A DNA stretch of 64,000 bases from contig JAKUHH010000080.1 of assembly GCA_022701365.1 (NCBI GenBank), positions 126,436 through 190,435 of the forward strand, written 5' to 3'. Shown here in pieces: positions 11,493-23,042 of the stretch. Within the stretch, counting starts at the first letter, position 1, and each line of letters starts with the position of its first letter. This DNA is from Mycocentrospora acerina. Taxonomy: Eukaryota; Ascomycota; Dothideomycetes; Pleosporales. Made by a program: the position numbers and the translations under genes. The notes beneath the pieces were generated by a model. That model was not told the DNA's origin. It searched no databases and saw only the letters and a program-made list of their open reading frames with translations.

Positions 11493-12220
11493 ATGCACTT
11501 CTCCATGGCTTCTTTCGCAGTGCTCCTCGCATCAATTCCTATGTCTCTGGCAGTCAGCATGAAGCACTACAAGGCTGGAAGTGGTGTGGATTCTGAATTC
11601 AAAGCTTACGTTAAAGAGTTTGTTTTAAATTATACATAATTGGCGAAACACAGGCGGTAACAGAATCAGATACTACAAGACATCCGAAGACAAGGCCTCT
11701 TCCGATCAATTTACAAATTTCTGGACCACCGATGGCACATTGCGTATTGCAGGGAACAGTTTCCAAGGCTATACGAATATGCTGGCCGTAAAGCAAAACC
11801 TTCTTCCACCAAATGGGAATAAGGCTTGGTGGGTAAGTAAAGTTGATTTCTCGCAATCATACTGCCAGATATTAAAGTAATCTCTAACTCAACCCTATAG
11901 CACCTAATCAATGGTACATCAATCCGAGACGAAACGCCAGTTAACAAGACGTTTGTTGCAAATATTGTCATTCAAACAACTTATACACCAGGCAATTGTT
12001 CACAAGCATAGTAAGCATTTCTCATCTTATCATATTTTTCAATGATATAGTTTGGTTTGATATTAAAACTGACTATTACCACAGTGGTCAGGCTGCCTTC
12101 ACAATTCTGAAGAATGCATCTGGGAAGCCAAGACTTGAACCTCATTCTCAAAGCCTAACCTTGTATGACCTGGCGGTTTCTACAACGGCATCTCCAACTG
12201 ATATTTCATGCACTACTTAA
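11493..12220 (+). CDS. Small secreted protein, second member of the paralogous pair
   Basis: Four exons, 11493-11617, 11664-11832, 11901-12010 and 12085-12220, encode 179 aa. The start ATG opens a signal peptide (MHFSMASFAVLLASIPMSLA). Joints are phase 2, phase 0 (KAWW then HLINGT) and phase 2 (NCSQA then Y), exactly as in the minus-strand paralogue at 9631-10446. The first splice pair is the least certain: donor GTTTGT with acceptor TAACAG was chosen because it keeps frame. Recognisable blocks are FTNFWTTDGTLRI, a hydrophobic middle, TPGNCSQ and AFTILKNASG. Sequence divergence from its partner is high even though architecture is conserved, which points to an old duplication under rapid protein change. 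Function is unknown; secretion is likely. Confidence 0.76.
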
Positions 12221-12940
12221 AAATTGAAGAAGTCTCAATTGGGTATTCGTTTTGGTTTCTTCTTCGTTTTATCGTGTTCTTCATAGATCTCTTATATGAA
12301 AATAAAAAAAACCCTAATCAGGCGCCTACCGAGCAATCCGTAAATCTCCGTGTCATGAAATGCATCCAATTTTGCAAGTAAGGATCAACAAAGCCTGGAG
12401 AATCCTTCATGCCCCTACCCACGCCCCGCAAAACCGTCGTGCATGACGCTAAAAAGATCTCCGCTATACCCCAATTTAGCTACTGACGAAGAAAACAATC
12501 TACCTGGGGTTTTGTGTTTCTAGTCAAAGTTATGTCTATTCCGAAAAATCATCTAAACGTTTCGCCCACTTGCATGCTGTGCTGTGGTGAAATTAAAACT
12601 TGTAGATTCGCAGATGTAGCTTAGGGGCATTTACATCTACTTGCAGGTACAACTACATGTCTATCTTTTGCTGTTTCACAACAGATGATTCCAAATTGAG
12701 AAGAGAAAACTAATCAATCTGAATTCGGTAATCTAATAGTCTTATCACAGAGAAGAGTGAACTATTACTACCTCAGATAATATCGCGCATAAGTACATAT
12801 TGCAACTCAATTTCACTTCTTTCTGGAAACAAATTCACGAAGAGGCTACAGCATCAGAATTATAGGAACAAACTCGATAACATTGCTCTGGTAACTTTAC
12901 TTGCATCTTATGATATTCTCTATTGGGAGATGCAGTTACA
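12221..12940. other. Intergenic
   Basis: The space lies between the convergent ends of the secreted-protein gene and the SDR. No gene, RNA or repeat was recognised. Confidence 0.55.
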
Positions 12941-13918
12941 TCAAAAGCTAAGCGTAATTGTTCCAAACTCAGTACTTTCTTCGAATCTCTTCTTCAAAGC
13001 CACTAACTCCTCAACGTCCCAGTTACTGAATACAAACTTACCCTTCAGAAACGCCGCCGCCGGACTAGCCAGCCAAACAGCAAACCCACCTGGCAGACTC
13101 TCATCGTCCCACTCAAATCCATCCAATTTCTTTTCTACCACAGTTTTTGCAGCAGGAGTGAACACTGCGCCTGGGTGAAAACTATGAATACGGACGGGAG
13201 AGCCGGGAAGTCCGTCAACTTCAATTTGAAGCTGCTGTAGAGCGCGTGTGAAGGCGAGTTTACTGACGCCATAGGTTGCCTGGGCTGGAAGCACAGCATA
13301 TGCCGAGAACGACGAGACATCCAAGATAATTTTTTGAGTGTAGGGATATCGAGAGGGGGTTGTTTCTTTGACGTCGCCGCTCAGGGTGGTTAAAGGGATA
13401 GCGCCGGTTTCTGGTTCTAGAAAGGCGCGTGTGAGGTTTAAATTTCCATAGAGGTTTGTCTCCATAGCATCTCGGTAGGTATTATTGCTAAAATCCAAGG
13501 TAGTTTTGCCTTGGACGACATTTGCGGCGCTGGTGACAAGAACATCAGCGTCTTTAGGTTGGCCGTCTGCAGGACTGCCTTCATTCAAGCGCTTCCTGAT
13601 TGCCTTGAAGACAGAATGCACATTTTCTTCAGCTGTGATATCGAGGAGATATGTCCACACTTCCGTCTTCAGGCCTGCAGCTGTATTCTCCGCGCGCAAT
13701 CTGGTTGATGCCTCGTCGAGGGCTTCTTGGCGGCGGGCAATGATCACAACTGTGGCGGCTCCAGCGGCAGAGAAGCCTTGTGCAATGCTATATCCGATTC
13801 CACTAGCGCCACCAGAAATAATGATCGTCTTCCCGTATGCAGAATTGGAAGGGTTCGAGGGAGAGATAGCTGGATAAACGGTGTGGTGGACAGTATTAGT
13901 CAGGTGACGGAAAGCCAT
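12941..13918 (-). CDS. Short-chain dehydrogenase/reductase
   Basis: A single intronless frame of 325 aa on the minus strand starts with ATG at 13918. The Rossmann cofactor loop is SGGASGIG at residues 35-42, followed by ARRQEAL, where the basic residues after the second strand suggest NADP(H) preference. The active-site serine lies in LDVSSFSAY (Ser202/203) and the catalytic pair in YGVSK (Tyr216, Lys220). The usual NNAG is replaced by TSAAN (129-133), a variant seen in many fungal SDRs. After the catalytic helix is HSFHPGAVFTPA, typical of classical SDRs. There is no signal peptide. Substrate is unknown, and the neighbours (secreted proteins) give no pathway hint. Confidence 0.9.
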   Translation of the reverse strand: MAFRHLTNTVHHTVYPAISPSNPSNSAYGKTIIISGGASGIGYSIAQGFSAAGAATVVIIARRQEALDEASTRLRAENTAAGLKTEVWTYLLDITAEENVHSVFKAIRKRLNEGSPADGQPKDADVLVTSAANVVQGKTTLDFSNNTYRDAMETNLYGNLNLTRAFLEPETGAIPLTTLSGDVKETTPSRYPYTQKIILDVSSFSAYAVLPAQATYGVSKLAFTRALQQLQIEVDGLPGSPVRIHSFHPGAVFTPAAKTVVEKKLDGFEWDDESLPGGFAVWLASPAAAFLKGKFVFSNWDVEELVALKKRFEESTEFGTITLSF

Positions 13919-16900
13919 TTTGCGAAGAAAAGATATGTAAGGCTGTCAAAGTAGACTTCCAGGGAAAAGGAGAATATTGAATGAATTCTGATATTAGCAA
14001 AGCTCAAGAGATCTGTCACACTTTTACGAATACACTCGGTCAGTCTGGCCTACTTATGCAAGTAGAATGTTGAGAAAGGCTGTTTTCGTGACTGACAGAA
14101 CAATCACTATTACGTCTGTTCCAGCCTAAATTGAGGACCGACATGTGCAACGGACGAAAATTCGAGCGACTCTCTATACACTTTGCTATAGCAAGAATAG
14201 GAATTCGATTTGCAACCATTTAATGCACCCAATCATCTTGGTCCACTCAACCCCACAATCTTTTGATCTTCAGAAAAATCGGGAACTGCGATTAGCCGAT
14301 ATGAGAAGTTTGTAAGCTGAAATCCGTGTTGGTTTGTAAGTGCACTTGTACTGCTCCACCATCAGCAAACTCTGGCCAGTAAGAGACAGGTATGAAACCC
14401 CACCCCCGGAGAACCGGGGCTGGTAACTTATTAAAAGACGATTATGATTTCCAAAAGTAGGGTATAACTTTCATTTAGTAAATTAAGATTCTGCACTTTC
14501 TGAGACTTAAAAAAAATGCACGCGAACCTCTAAGTCAGTGGAAATTCGTGGAATTATAAGGGTATAAGCACGAGAATGTCACACTCTATCAATCTATTAT
14601 ACTCAAGATCCTTATCCTCCCCGAAAACCTAAGGATTCATTGTTCTTAACCTTCATTAGACTCTTTGACTTACTCTGGAATCGCTCCACCTTCAATCGTA
14701 CAGGTTCAAAGTGACCTAAGTTTCGCAAGAGCCTGAAATAATATGGTTGATACTAGGCTATGGATGTCGTTGTGAACATCATCAAGCAATCAAATCACAT
14801 TTGTGTACGCTAGAATACGAACATCCGTTACAAGGGCAAGTATGTTTTTTGTGAAGAAGCAAAATATTCTACTGTTAGATTCTCCGATTATCTGAAGGAT
14901 AGTAAAGGCCGAATACAAAAACTATCGCTTGAAGCAAGACTGTAGCCTCATCACTGATTGGTTCATATTTGTATTCGCAGCGCAATCAAAGTGTGTGATT
15001 ACACAAGTTGTCTGTATCGCGTTTTTCATTAACAAAGAGCGTCGGGAAACTGAGGAGAGCAAGGTAATAGAGTCTGAATATTTGAAGGACTACCCAATCA
15101 CTCTAGATATAGGGATCTTTGAGCTACTGTATATCTGCAAGCAGTATAGAAGGCGCAATTCTGCCGCAAGACAGAACGAACTGCTAGCTTCTACAAGTAA
15201 AGCGTAGATAATTAAATATCACTCTACTGTACAACATTTTGATTACTGACCGTTTGTTAAAGTCACCCCTGTAAGTATGATCTGGTGCAACTGTCTTCTG
15301 AATTGTTTTCACAGCTAACGCTCATTGTACACTACAAAATCTTGGTGATTACACACGAATTCTTAGAAGATAACTGAAATGATCTGCACACTACTGTAAG
15401 TTGTGGTTTGCTCTGGCTGCATTGAATTGTTTGTAAGACTCTTCTTGTCGATACCATGTTTGCTATATTTTTCAGCAAATAAACTAGCTGCGACGCCAAT
15501 GAAGCTAGTACAATTAATTGACCTTCTATGTTTTTTGTCGAAAGAAATTCAGGCGTGCAGAAGTCATGGTGTGGCGCCCTAATGGATGGTTGAACACAGG
15601 AGTGCGATAGAATTTTGGTCATCGTGCTAGTTGAGGTATCCAAATACTTGTTGTCGAAGCCAATGCCATTTGCAAATTCCACACCTCGTCTTCGCTCGAA
15701 CGAACAAGTAAGAGGATAGTGGGTTGGTCATAGCAATGGGCAGAGAGTGATAAAAGTGAGAACAATTTAGCAAGTTATTTAATCTAAAATAGTAGTACTA
15801 CCTCAGGTTCTGCTTTTCATAGGAGACATCTCTTTTCGTATTGCAGGTTGACCGCCATTAGCATTGGGGCTAACAACACGGCCGCAATTCAGAATACTTC
15901 TGACCATCTCGAAACGAGATCCTGCGGCTGGAAGCAGGGCGCCGGCAGGCTGAGGGCGTGGCGGATGCAGGGTCTCCCGGGATGTGTTTCGTGCAGGAAA
16001 CAACAGGGTCATCTGCCAGCATTGACCTATCGCCCCGCTCCACCCATGTGCTATTTTGAACCGCAGATCGCGACTGTAAATCTGTCGCGTGGATAGCAGA
16101 TTCAAAGGTTCAAGATGAGAAGAGTAAACCGAGAAATGGTATGCTTTGGGATTTTCTTGAGAGTCTGATGCTGTACATCTTCCGAGGTTGGGATTTCGCA
16201 ATGTAGTCTGTCCAATCTGCTAAAAGTAGCAACATCCTCAGTACGGCCCAACGCAGAAAGATTAGTTCAGTCTGTGAGGGGTAAGTTGAACTTGCGAAAC
16301 TGGCAAATCACGACACACGAAGAGACGGTAATGGACGGCTTAATAGGAACCCCATCCGTAACGTTCGGCAATCGCGCTGCGCGCGTATGGTGCGATAAAT
16401 GCTGGGTAAGTCCCGAAGTGGTGAGATCTAGAGAGAAGCGTGGAGTGAGGGGTCATCTGTCGTTCGTCCCCCACAAAGCGATAAGGAGATAAGGAACATG
16501 TCAATTAAAGCAGATCATCTACATAGTGCCAACCGCGCTGAAGTCAACCTTGTCAGAGACGAACTCGTGACTCGCAACTAATGGATGACGCGAACCGCTG
16601 TGGTCCCGTAACCGTCGCGCTGTGGAGTCGGCGATCTGGCCCGTTTTAGCTTGTTTGGCTGGATCGTCATGCTTTCACATGCTAGATTAACTGCTCATGG
16701 GACTCACACCAGTTCGCATTATGTATGATCGTCAATTGAAGGGGGTGTCAACATGCAATGCGGATACCGGCTCATGTGGGCATGGCCTGGTCCCTTGTTC
16801 CCGCTGCAAGACATGTCTCTCAGCCTGAGCCCCTGGTTGGTGTCAATTGTAGTCCCGTGGCTGGTCGCGATGACCATAGTTGGGCTGATAGAGACTATGT

Positions 16901-18202
16901 CACAAGATCACATCATCATTGGGCAGATAGGTTACTTTGGGATGTGCGGCTATTTCGGTGAATGCCGCTGAAACTTGGTCGTGGGAGTCGGTGTGCTAGA
17001 CTTGTGCAATTGCCATGCATCCCAGCCAAAGAGCGGGAAGGAGAGGCAGGTAGTAGGCCCTTTGCCAACCTGCAGGTTGAGCGACCGGGCGCTCGCATGG
17101 TGCGGTTGCATTCGTTTGGTTCAGCAATTGCTAAGGAATGTGGAGCGATGTGAAACTTTCGGATTGGTGTGGATGGCGGTCAGCCTGTGCGCAAGAACGG
17201 TCAAGGCCAGATGCACAAGATTCCCCTCTTCCGGTGGGGTTGGTCACCGCATCCGTCATCGATGACTTGAGACGCAGGCAGTGAGCAAAGGAGGTGGCCT
17301 GGCGCCGCCAGCAGGCAGTCCTATGGCGCGTCGAGCGCTCAATCTGGACGGGACGTGCCCAATGGCACGGAGAGGCACACGGTAGGGCTCGTCGCACAAC
17401 ATTGAACTCAACCGAGAGCTCAATGGCAGCAAGCAACACCAGAGGGCAGCAAGTTGAGCGCAATTGTGAAGGTTGGGACGCATACCTATGTTGTCCGGCG
17501 AGCTGCGGTAGCTAGCCGCACGGGCTTTCGCGTAGGGGAAGGGAAGGAGCGACCCAGCGCATCACAAAAGCCCAACCATGAGTCAACTCTCATCAACGAC
17601 TCATCGCGCTCTGATGCTTTGCCCTAGAGACAACTGCAATTGGATGCCCCTGATTCGTCGCCCTTCCATTTGCTTCTTGGCCACCCACATTCGTCAGCCC
17701 AAAGCCTTCCCGGCCGAAAGACGCGCCAAAGGCGTGCCCATGATATTGTGGACGGTGATGCCTGGGGAAGCATGGACGGGCACATGAGCGCCGGCACGCC
17801 TGCCACACCCTCTTTGTCCGGCGCTGCTAGCACCTTGTTTCAAGTAGGCTGCAAAGGGCGGATGACACTCTTTGAGTGAGACAGCGGCCCTGCTGCTTAT
17901 AAGTCCGCCCACCCCCGGCCCTGTGCGAGGATTTGCTGTCTAGCACATTACTCACCCTATCTCCGTTCGCAATTGCTCTGCTCGTTACTAATTGACCGCT
18001 GGCGTAGATGGTGTAAGCAGCATCAAAGTAATTGGTGCACTTCTGCCGCATTCCACGAATTCGTTTGCCAGTGGTCACGCCCTGATATAACAAGGGCTCC
18101 GCCACCGTCCACTCCAACCAAGGCTGCCACTCCCAACAGTCGCACCCTCTACCACGGCTCGTCTCGGCCAGCGCACCATATTTCCCTGCTGCCTGGAACA
18201 CG
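13919..18202. other. Gene-poor stretch containing a composition boundary
   Basis: About 4.3 kb without a supported gene. Up to about 15.8 kb the DNA is AT-rich; beyond that it is clearly GC-richer. The longest frames (for example 14929-15207, 92 codons, and 17827-18285 on the minus strand) show no family motifs or splice logic. The GC-rich half may be the long promoter and 5' leader of the SWIRM gene or hold non-coding RNA; I cannot tell from sequence. Confidence 0.5.
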
Positions 18203-18210
18203 TATAAATA
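18203..18210 (+). promoter_or_regulatory. TATA box of the SWIRM-protein gene
   Basis: TATAAATA sits 58-65 bp upstream of the ATG at 18268. It lies only 4 bp before an alternative upstream in-frame ATG at 18214, so a transcript starting 30 bp or more downstream would not include that ATG. This supports the start at 18268. Confidence 0.5.
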
Positions 18211-18267
18211 TCTTTGATTCCCGTCGTGCATTCCGCTCCAAAGGACAAATTGTCTCCTCAACGCATC

Positions 18268-19407
18268 ATGGCACACTTTTTCCACAATTCAGCCCCGAGC
18301 CAGCGCCTCACCGTCTCTTCCCTTCTTTCCCCACCTGAGATGAAGCGTTCTGGGTCGTTTGGCTCTTCCACTGCCATATATCCCGCCCACTCACCCTTTT
18401 CATCGTTCGCCTCTACCACTTCCACAGGCGCCATTGCGACAAACGCCGCGTCCAATCAGGCCATTGCATACGCGTCGCCACCCATCTCGCCATTCGACTC
18501 TCAGGCGCAAAAGGAAAATATGGGAGACATGGAGGAGCGAGGCTCTCGCGACCCGCAACTCTTCATTTCTAGCGATGCATCGATCTCAATGGCACCTGAT
18601 GTACCACTGTTTCCTCAGGAGACGACCGAGCCCGTGTCGCAGCAAGCCATTACTAAGCATATGAATTCACCGGATTACGCCAAACTGCAGAGCAAGCCCG
18701 TACGCGAGGACTACGAATTAGCAATTTCTGTCCAGTCGACTGTCTTTGAACAATATGTTAAGAATCCCAGTCTGTGGTGGACACGCGAGCGGAGTTTCGA
18801 CGCCCACTACACTCAATCAGGCCGCGTGGAGAAGCGACCCATATTGAAGAAACTGGCGCCTGCGCCATCCACTCGACCTCGCCTCCCCAAGGCTGCTTTA
18901 CCCCGACTCCCTCCTCGAACACCTCGCGCACCCAAGGCGAAACGCTCTCCTCTGAGTCAGACATTGGACTCTTTTGATGTATCACCAGCGGCTGTGACTA
19001 CATCTCCAAAGCCCGCACGACCGGCTACCAATCGCGACGACACGGACTATAACGCATTGCCCAACTTTTGCCCACCTCTTGATACTCTGCCCAAGGGTAA
19101 CAACAAAGTTCTCAAGGCTGAATGGAAGGGCACGGTTCTTGATTTATCCAATGACACTGATGGCCACCTCCTCCACGAGGCCGAGCTTACCCTTGCCGCG
19201 ACACTCCGCCTTAACTGCGCCACGTATCTCTGCAGTAAGCGTCGTATTTTTCAAGCGCGTGTTGAAGCACTCAAGATTGGCAAGGAGTTCCGCAAGACAG
19301 ACGCTCAGCAAGCGTGCAAGATTGACGTCAACAAGGCCAGCAAGCTGTGGCAAGCATACGACAAGGTTGGCTGGTTCAATCCAGATTACTTCCGCCAGTA
19401 CGTTTAA
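18268..19407 (+). CDS. SWIRM-domain protein (Fun19-like)
   Basis: A single exon gives 379 aa from the ATG at 18268. A further in-frame ATG at 18214 is judged unlikely because of the TATA position. The N-terminal two thirds is Ser/Pro-rich and probably disordered, with a short conserved SSLLSPPEM near the start. A basic proline stretch (PRLPPRTPRAPKAKR) precedes the folded C-terminus. The C-terminal ~90 residues match a SWIRM domain: LRLNCATYLCSKRRIFQ, then IGKEFRKTDAQQACKID, then VNKASKLWQAYDKVGWFNP. SWIRM domains bind DNA/nucleosomes in chromatin regulators; this architecture without other domains is like yeast Fun19. Nuclear location is inferred. Confidence 0.87.
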   Translation: MAHFFHNSAPSQRLTVSSLLSPPEMKRSGSFGSSTAIYPAHSPFSSFASTTSTGAIATNAASNQAIAYASPPISPFDSQAQKENMGDMEERGSRDPQLFISSDASISMAPDVPLFPQETTEPVSQQAITKHMNSPDYAKLQSKPVREDYELAISVQSTVFEQYVKNPSLWWTRERSFDAHYTQSGRVEKRPILKKLAPAPSTRPRLPKAALPRLPPRTPRAPKAKRSPLSQTLDSFDVSPAAVTTSPKPARPATNRDDTDYNALPNFCPPLDTLPKGNNKVLKAEWKGTVLDLSNDTDGHLLHEAELTLAATLRLNCATYLCSKRRIFQARVEALKIGKEFRKTDAQQACKIDVNKASKLWQAYDKVGWFNPDYFRQYV

Positions 19408-20180
19408 GCTCATCACGTAGTCCGCATGGTGCACAGTTTGCCTTTGGCTTGCTTGGCTTCGGGCACGTTTCCATGAATTTCCCTTTTATTGAATTTTGTT
19501 TCGCAAATTACATGTTGCATGGAATGGGATGGCGTTTAGGGGTGTCTTTTCTCGACGGCAGATTGAAGAATGTACACAGGAGGCGACAGGTCTCACTGAT
19601 TTTTGTACCAAGGGCGTTATTTGGGTATGGGCATAGGTTGGCACGGACGGGATGTTCTGCCATTGATGGCGTTTGTTGCTTCATGTTTTCCTTTGTATGC
19701 ATGCGATACCCCACTCTACATGCACCATGTTGCAGCCGGCGATGGACACTGCTGGTAGGCGTGTCTCAAATATCCCCATTACTAGGTAGCTCTTAGATTG
19801 AGAAGAATGCCATGACTTTACATCAACTCGCGCCCGGGAAGCTGCTCTTGAAGATTGGCGTCCGACTGTACGCAGAGCGTGAGTGACGACGAGCAATTGA
19901 GCGGCCAATGCTAGATGGTAATGGACGGCGGGATGGTAGACAGCCGCCTGTACATGGTGCATGCTGCATGGTGCATGGTGCATACGGTGGGTCCATCTCG
20001 GACAGCATGCGGGGGAGGAAGACGGGCAGCGTGGCGTTGGGGATTGTGTCGCTATTCCGGGACGGGGCTTGGCTAAACGTCGCGTCGTGCCCGTCAGCTC
20101 CGCCTACCCTCACCTCCACCTCTCCCCCCAACGACGCCCGTAGCCACGCCGCGGAAGAGCGCGGAATCACGACCGGCAAC
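19408..20180. other. Intergenic between SWIRM gene and CDC50 gene
   Basis: This contains the 3' region of the SWIRM gene and the promoter of the CDC50-like gene. A short run of near-identical GCATGGT units lies around 19950-19982. No further gene was seen. Confidence 0.55.
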
Positions 20181-21829
20181 ATGTCGCAGACCCAGCAGGT
20201 CGAGCACACGGACTCGATCTCCAGCCAGAATCCCACCCACGATGAAACGAAGAAGACCAAGAGCAAGCGGCCGCCGAGTAAGCGACCCGTCACCCGTTAT
20301 TTGTTGGCCTCGAGCGCGCGCGCCGCAACAGCAAATCGAAAAGTCAGAACATGCAGTTGACACTCGGACAGACACGGCGTTTCGGCAGCAGCGACTAAAG
20401 GCATGGCAGTAGGTGCAGCGCAAGGCCATGGACGTGGACGCGGAAACGGGCATTCAGCTGACGAGACCCTGCCAGGCCCATTCTGACGCCCAAGACAGTA
20501 CTCCCGCTGTTCTTCGTCGTCGGTGTCATTTTTGCGCCTATTGGCGGCCTACTACTCTGGGCGAGCTCCCTAGTAAGTACCAGCGCGAGCACAAGCGTCA
20601 ACACGCCATCCACATCGCGGAAGCTCAACATCAACGCCAACGACAGCTGGCTAACACGCTCGCCAGGTCCAAGAGCTCTCTATTGACTACACCCAATGCA
20701 TGACCTCGTCGCCCGCCGTTGATGTCGACTTTAACGCCTTACAGCCCAGCGGCCTTGACAAGATCCCCAGCAGCCGTGTCTCGGCCACGTTCAAGTCGTC
20801 CATGGCCTCGCAGCCACAGTGGGGCCACGGCTACGAAAGCTACACCTGGCCCAGCACGGGCGTTGTCCAGGAGAACACGAGCGTCTGCATCCTGAGTTTC
20901 GAGATTCCCAATGAGATCAAGCCGCCCATTCTTTTCTATTACCGCCTCACCAACTTCTACCAAAACCATCGCCGCTACGTCAAATCTGTCGACATCGATC
21001 AGCTCAAGGGAAATGCGCGGAGCCGCGGCGACCTCAACGATGGCGATTGCGACCCTCTTGCCATATCTCCTGACGGCCGCCCCTACTACCCCTGTGGTCT
21101 GATCGCAAACTCCATGTTCAACGACACGTTTGGCAACCTGACGCTCGCCAACCCACCCCAGAACAGGAGGGATGACGATACTTCGGCCATCTATAACATG
21201 ACGGCCCGCGGCATCTCCTGGAGTCATGAGGGTGACCTCTACAAAAAGTCCAGATATTCTCCGGCAGACGTCGTTCCACCGCCCAATTGGCAGAGTCAGT
21301 ATCCTGAAGACGGTTACAACACAGTCGGCCTTCCCGATCTCCACGAGTGGGAGCAGTTCCAGGTCTGGATGCGCACTGCTGGCCTGCCTACTTTCAGCAA
21401 GCTGGCCCAACGAAACGACCATGACACCCTGGCCGCGGGCACCTATCGCTTGAAGATTCACGATCGTACGTCTCCCCACCCTCACTCTACTGCCATGAAC
21501 ATGTGCGCTAATCTATCCGTGGTTAGGCTTTGCGGTTGAAAAGTACAGCGGCACCAAGTCAATTCTGATTTCTACCCGCACCGTCATGGGTGGCAAAAAC
21601 CCGTTTCTTGGTATCGCATACGTTGTTGTTGGCGGAATTTGTATTCTGCTGGGAGCTGTGTTCCTGGCTACACATCTCATCAAGCCAAGGTCAGTCCTGT
21701 TGCTGGTTCTGCATTGCGTTAGTTGGCTCACATTTACTTAGAAAACTTGGTGATCACACCTACCTCACCTGGAACAACGACCAGCCTAGCACTGCAACGA
21801 CCACTGGGCGCAATACTGCCGGTGCATGA
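20181..21829 (+). CDS. CDC50: CDC50/LEM3 family protein, P4-ATPase (lipid flippase) subunit
   Basis: Six exons, 20181-20277, 20372-20408, 20476-20572, 20667-21465, 21527-21689 and 21742-21829, encode 426 aa. Every joint restores family sequence: KRPP-NTAFRQQRLKAWQ, then PILTPKTVLPLFFVVGVIF, then SSL-VQELSIDYTQC, then KIHD-RFAVEKYSGTKS, then LIKP-RKLGDHTYLTW. There are two transmembrane helices, one after LTPKTVLPLFF and one at PFLGIAYVVVGGICILLG, flanking a large lumenal domain with several N-glycosylation sequons (NDT, NLT, NMT). CDC50 proteins are obligate partners of flippases, needed for their exit from the ER and for aminophospholipid translocation. The second exon is only 37 nt. Confidence 0.93.
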
Positions 21830-23042
21830 GCACAACTTGTACAAAGATTTTCTCATTCCAGGTGCAGGCAAATGACGTTGGTTATATATTTACATTGAAG
21901 TTATGACAGGAGCCGGTCAATTGATGTGGCGATATGGCCTTTTGATTTCAATGGCAAGGAGTTTTGGTGTTTGGAGAACAACTAGATTGTTGTTGTATTG
22001 TTTCTTAAATGCAACTTATTATAACCTCAATGCATATGTCAAACAATCAGATACAGCATATGTGATGAAGGGGACGTGCCGCAAGATTAAGTACCGGATC
22101 TTGATATGTTTGGCTGCAGAGTTTCAAAAAAATGAGGACGGACTATTGTGTTCTTTGAGTATTAAATTCGCCAACTCACAGGGTCCTCACACAAATCCTT
22201 CAGTGAGCCAGATACGTGCGGGAGTATGAGATATTCACTTTTTTGTATAGTCGAGCGTATCTGTCAGATGCAGCACGCAATATACTTGAGTGATTGTCAA
22301 ATAATATCCTACGACCATCCCACGTACTTCGGCATTGATCACCTTATTGCAGCGGCAAATGACAGTCAAAATCTCTGCAAGTGAAGAGAACGTCTACATA
22401 CACACAAGATATGTAGCCAGGCTGCGAACATGCTGGTATCGACTGTCAAGAAAAGTTACCATTATTCAATAAAAATAGTGCAAGGAAGGTGTCGTCGTGC
22501 TACTATCGGCAACAACACTCTCAATATTCACGGTCCAGTCAGTGCCCACTTCCCTGATCACCAATCTCTCCCTCCACATCAAGATAACAAGCTCAACCTC
22601 CAACCGCAACACACCCCGCTATGCAGCACACTGCCAATCAAACCCACTAGATTCTTTTCACATCGACCCAGCCTCCACGAATCAACATCGCCTTACTTCC
22701 CCCCCTTGCATCGGCCTGCAGCAACAACCCCGCCCATCGTCATCACCCTCGACTCTCCCTCCTTGCCAAAACATGCTGATATCCTCCCAATTTCACTACA
22801 CCTCAACTTCACCCTCCTTGTCCTAACCCTCTCTCTCCTCTCTCCACTACACATTCATCTTGCTCAAAGTTCACCACCCCACGAGAGTACATCGACGCCT
22901 TGCCAGCTTTGGCCGCATCAGTATCATCTCTTTCGAGACACACCACAGTGGATAGTTTTATCAAGCTGGAGGTGACTCGATCAGAACACGGGATTTCTAC
23001 CGCTACCACTACCGCTACCGCTACCGCCATAGAAGCCTTAAA
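21830..23042. other. Intergenic with a long pyrimidine-rich tract
   Basis: Nothing with family resemblance is coded here. From about 22540 to 22860 the plus strand is strongly C/T-rich (and A), like the leader of a highly expressed fungal gene, and it runs toward the small CAAX frame at 23043. A hexamer-like ACCGCT repeat lies just before that frame. Confidence 0.45.
22998..23032. repeat. Short ACCGCT/ACCACT microsatellite
   Basis: About five tandem hexamer units of the type ACCGCT lie 10-45 bp before the ATG at 23043. This is read directly from the sequence. Confidence 0.7.

Noticed and set aside
257..13918. Secondary-metabolite cluster (esterase, SDR relic, SDR, MFS further on)
   Set aside because: No polyketide synthase, peptide synthetase, terpene synthase or cluster regulator is present in this part.
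14929..15207. 92-codon frame as a gene
   Set aside because: No signal, domain or supporting splice sites; it lies in AT-rich, stop-rich DNA where such frames are expected by chance.
19950..19982. Structured RNA from the GCATGGT repeats
   Set aside because: It is a short tandem slippage tract; no stable hairpin or conserved RNA element is evident.
20739..21485. 248-codon antisense frame over CDC50
   Set aside because: It is a shadow of the conserved CDC50 coding sequence in a GC-rich exon and has no family pattern of its own.
22430..22975. 181-codon frame in the C/T-rich tract
   Set aside because: The product is low-complexity (Pro/His/Ser/Leu) and follows from base composition; no start context, splice logic or family resemblance.
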